From contig JAGNNB010000207.1 of the NCBI GenBank assembly GCA_017990865.1, positions 1 to 5,995 of the forward strand: 5,995 nt of DNA. Direction: 5' to 3'. The position numbers were made by a program, and so were the translations under genes. The notes beneath the pieces were generated by a model, which did not search any database, had not been told where the DNA came from, and saw nothing but the letters and a program-made list of their open reading frames with translations. Numbering within the stretch: the first letter of the stretch is position 1; every line of letters begins with the position of its first letter. This document shows, piece by piece, positions 4,376 through 5,995 of the stretch. The DNA is from Lysobacteraceae bacterium (GTDB lineage: Bacteria > Pseudomonadota > Gammaproteobacteria > Xanthomonadales > Xanthomonadaceae).

Positions 4376-5635
4376 TTATTGCTGCCGCAGCGCTTCGATC
4401 GGATCGAGTTTCGCCGCTTTGCTCGCGGGGTGATAGCCGAAGAACAAGCCGGTGGCGATGGAGAAACCGGCCGCGAGGCCGATCACTTTTCCGTTGAGCG
4501 CGACCGGCAACGAACCGAACTTGCTCACCAACAGCGCGCCGACGATGCCGAGCGCGATGCCAATCACGCCGCCGATCAACGAAATCAGCATCGCTTCGGC
4601 GAGGAATTGACGACGGATGTCGCGCGGGCCGGCGCCGACCGCCATGCGCAGACCGATTTCGCGGATGCGCTCGGTCACCGACACCAGCATGATGTTCATG
4701 ATGCCGATGCCGCCGACGATCAGCGAAATGCCGGCGACCGCGCCGAGCAACAGCGACATCAGTTTGGTGGTTTGGGTGCGCGCGCTGACGATTTCGGCCA
4801 GATTGCGTACGCTGAAATCGTCGTCTCCGCCCGGTTGGATTTTGTGTCGTTGCCGCAGCAGCGCTTCGATTTCCGCCTGCGTCGCCGACAGCGCGTCGGG
4901 ATCGGCCACGCCGACCGAAATCTGCTGCACAGCGCCCGGCGGCAGCGCCGCGCTGCTGGCCATGCGCCGACGCGCGGTCTGCAGCGGCAACACCGCGATA
5001 TCGTCCTGATCCTGGCCGAAGCCGCCCTGCCCTTTCGATTTGAGAATGCCGATCACCACGAACGGCACGCGGCCGATGCGGATGCTTTCGCCGATACCGC
5101 GTTCGTCGCCGAACAGTTCGCGACGCACGGTTTCGCCGATCAGCACCGATTTCGCGCCGCTGCTGTAATCGCGCGCGTCGAAGGTGTCGCCTTCGCCCAA
5201 CTCCCAGCCGTTGATCTCGAACCATTCCGGTTCGACGCCCTGCCAGGAGGTCTGCCAATTGTTCTCGGCGTAGATCACTTGCGAACTGCCGCGCAGCACG
5301 CCGGCGATGTACTGCACGCCGGGCACTTCGCGACGAATGGCTTCGGCGTCCTGCTGCGTCAGCGTGAAGAAATTGCCGCTGGAGACGCGCACACCGCCGA
5401 AACCGCGCGCGCCGCCGGGATTGATATCGAGCCGCTGCGAACCGAGGCCGGAAACGAGCTTGTCGATCTCGCGCTGCGTGCCCTGCCCCACCGACACCAT
5501 CACGATCACCGCCGCGATGCCGATGATGACGCCGAGCGAGGTCAAGGCGCTGCGCAGCCAATTGCCGCGCAGCGCGAACGCCGCGGTGCGCAGCACTTCG
5601 CCGATGCTCATGCCGCGGACATCGCCCCCGCTCAC
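4376..5635 (-). CDS. MacB/FtsX-type ABC transporter permease
   Basis: A 419-residue inner-membrane permease of the MacB-type mechanotransmission class, which pairs with an ATPase and a periplasmic adaptor to export peptides, macrolides or lipoprotein-like substrates. Order: short cytoplasmic helix, TM1 (about 31-50, [20 protein letters not shown]), the periplasmic MacB core (about 51-285), TM2 (293-317), coupling segment [15 protein letters not shown] (321-335), TM3 (346-371), TM4 (384-402), and the ending [19 protein letters not shown] close to the family's [14 protein letters not shown] signature. It lacks the fused ATPase of E. coli MacB; the ATPase is a separate gene upstream. The start at 5635 is GTG in a GTGA overlap with the ATPase stop. 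ATG at 5611 (residue 9) is a fair alternative that fits the usual N-terminal length, and neither has a strong ribosome site. The substrate cannot be deduced. Confidence 0.92.
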   Translation of the reverse strand: MSGGDVRGMSIGEVLRTAAFALRGNWLRSALTSLGVIIGIAAVIVMVSVGQGTQREIDKLVSGLGSQRLDINPGGARGFGGVRVSSGNFFTLTQQDAEAIRREVPGVQYIAGVLRGSSQVIYAENNWQTSWQGVEPEWFEINGWELGEGDTFDARDYSSGAKSVLIGETVRRELFGDERGIGESIRIGRVPFVVIGILKSKGQGGFGQDQDDIAVLPLQTARRRMASSAALPPGAVQQISVGVADPDALSATQAEIEALLRQRHKIQPGGDDDFSVRNLAEIVSARTQTTKLMSLLLGAVAGISLIVGGIGIMNIMLVSVTERIREIGLRMAVGAGPRDIRRQFLAEAMLISLIGGVIGIALGIVGALLVSKFGSLPVALNGKVIGLAAGFSIATGLFFGYHPASKAAKLDPIEALRQQ

Positions 5636-5995
5636 GCGCGCGTCTCCGCGCTGCTCGTCTCCGCACGACTCGTCTCTGCACCGATCTCCGCGTCATCGGC
5701 GGGCGCACGACGCGCGCTCAGCGTGTCGGTATGCAAACGCCCGTCGCGCATCACGCAGACGCGGCCCGCATGCGCGGCGACATCGGCGTCGTGGGTGATG
5801 AGGATGATGGTGTGACCTTCGTCGCGCAGCCGCTCGAACAAGGCGAGAATATCTTGCCCGGTGCGCGAATCGAGCGCGCCGGTCGGTTCGTCGGCCATCA
5901 GAATCGCGGGTTTGTGGATCAGCGCCCGCGCGATCGCCACGCGTTGCTGCTGACCGCCGGACAGTTCGCTGGGGCGGTGATGCATGCGTTCGCCC
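5632..5995 (-). CDS. ABC transporter ATP-binding protein, MacB/LolD type (partial, N-terminus outside)
   Basis: This is the C-terminal 120 residues of an ATPase that continues past the window edge; the Walker A motif is not visible. Seen in order, counting from the Met codon at 5985: signature [15 protein letters not shown] (8-22), Walker B ILMADEP with catalytic E33, D-loop GALDS (36-40), and switch histidine H65 in LITHD. The frame stays open to 5995 (GER before that Met, as in [14 protein letters not shown] of this family), so the Met at 5985 is internal. It powers the permease encoded next, with which it overlaps by 4 nt. The tail after about residue 88 is atypical: Ala/Glu/Ser/Thr-rich with [15 protein letters not shown] repeats that should be disordered. 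Confidence 0.93.
   Translation of the reverse strand, partial: GERMHHRPSELSGGQQQRVAIARALIHKPAILMADEPTGALDSRTGQDILALFERLRDEGHTIILITHDADVAAHAGRVCVMRDGRLHTDTLSARRAPADDAEIGAETSRAETSSAETRA
5641..5685. repeat. Three 15-bp tandem repeats encoding the ATPase C-terminal tail
   Basis: Units 5641-5655, 5656-5670 and 5671-5685 each begin CGTCTC and end in variable bases (the third has CGTCTCTGC). On the minus strand they encode pentapeptides of the AETSx type ending at the stop codon. The period is 15 bp, the same as in the tail of the response regulator at the other end of the window. Confidence 0.75.

Noticed and set aside
4185..5708. Minus-strand ORF of 507 codons in another frame of the permease
   Set aside because: It is very Arg-rich and overlaps the true permease frame throughout, reading through the REPIN; it has no domain features.
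4067..5815. Plus-strand ORF of 582 codons across the ABC transporter genes
   Set aside because: It is fully antisense to a permease and ATPase with clear family motifs; its His/Asp/Ala-rich translation has no recognisable domain.
1..5995. CRISPR arrays, tRNA or rRNA genes, and insertion-sequence ends
   Set aside because: No regularly spaced repeats, no tRNA-like cloverleaf or rRNA sequence, and no transposase reading frame were seen.

Overview
The window looks like chromosomal DNA of a GC-rich gammaproteobacterium, most likely Xanthomonadaceae (Lysobacter-like). The grounds are high GC with strong third-position bias, an OmpR-type regulator very close to the gammaproteobacterial form, a REP doublet with GTGG/GTAG heads, and a DUF2946 + PCu(A)C copper locus. 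The assignment is an inference from sequence character, not from a database search.

Layout. (1) Positions 3-779, minus strand: an OmpR-family response regulator whose stop overlaps the ATG of a probable sensor-kinase gene that leaves the window. (2) A 219-nt divergent intergenic region, then on the plus strand a Spy/CpxP-like periplasmic protein (999-1502) and a secreted glycine/asparagine-rich repeat protein (1569-2180), closed by a strong intrinsic terminator (2190-2239). (3) A copper-type operon on the plus strand: a DUF2946 protein with CxxC and a C-terminal RGPP motif (2378-2854), a C-rich untranslated stretch (2855-3067), a 44-residue membrane protein (3068-3202) and a PCu(A)C copper chaperone (3199-3714). 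(4) A small multi-pass membrane protein (about 3813/3843-4271) with an apparently non-canonical start. (5) A REPIN-like inverted REP pair (4293-4358) between convergent genes. (6) On the minus strand, an ABC transporter of the MacB/FtsX class with separate ATPase (partial, 5632-5995) and permease (4376-5635) genes that overlap by 4 nt.

How the genes may work together. The two-component regulator and the divergent periplasmic chaperone-like gene resemble an envelope-stress module, as in cpxRA/cpxP, although the regulator itself is OmpR-like. The DUF2946 gene heading a PCu(A)C operon matches the CruR type of copper-sensing upstream ORF described in Bordetella pertussis: CxxC copper sensing on the nascent chain, stalling at a C-terminal RAPP motif, and Rho-dependent termination in the following gap. 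Here it has a near-perfect -10 box placed so that the mRNA would be leaderless, a C-rich gap, and a tiny membrane-protein gene instead of a TonB receptor.

Most worth a second look: the leaderless CruR-like copper leader, the ATA codon behind a strong Shine-Dalgarno and promoter at 3786-3845, the REPIN, and the 15-bp in-frame tandem repeats that form the C-terminal tails of two unrelated proteins (response regulator and ABC ATPase).
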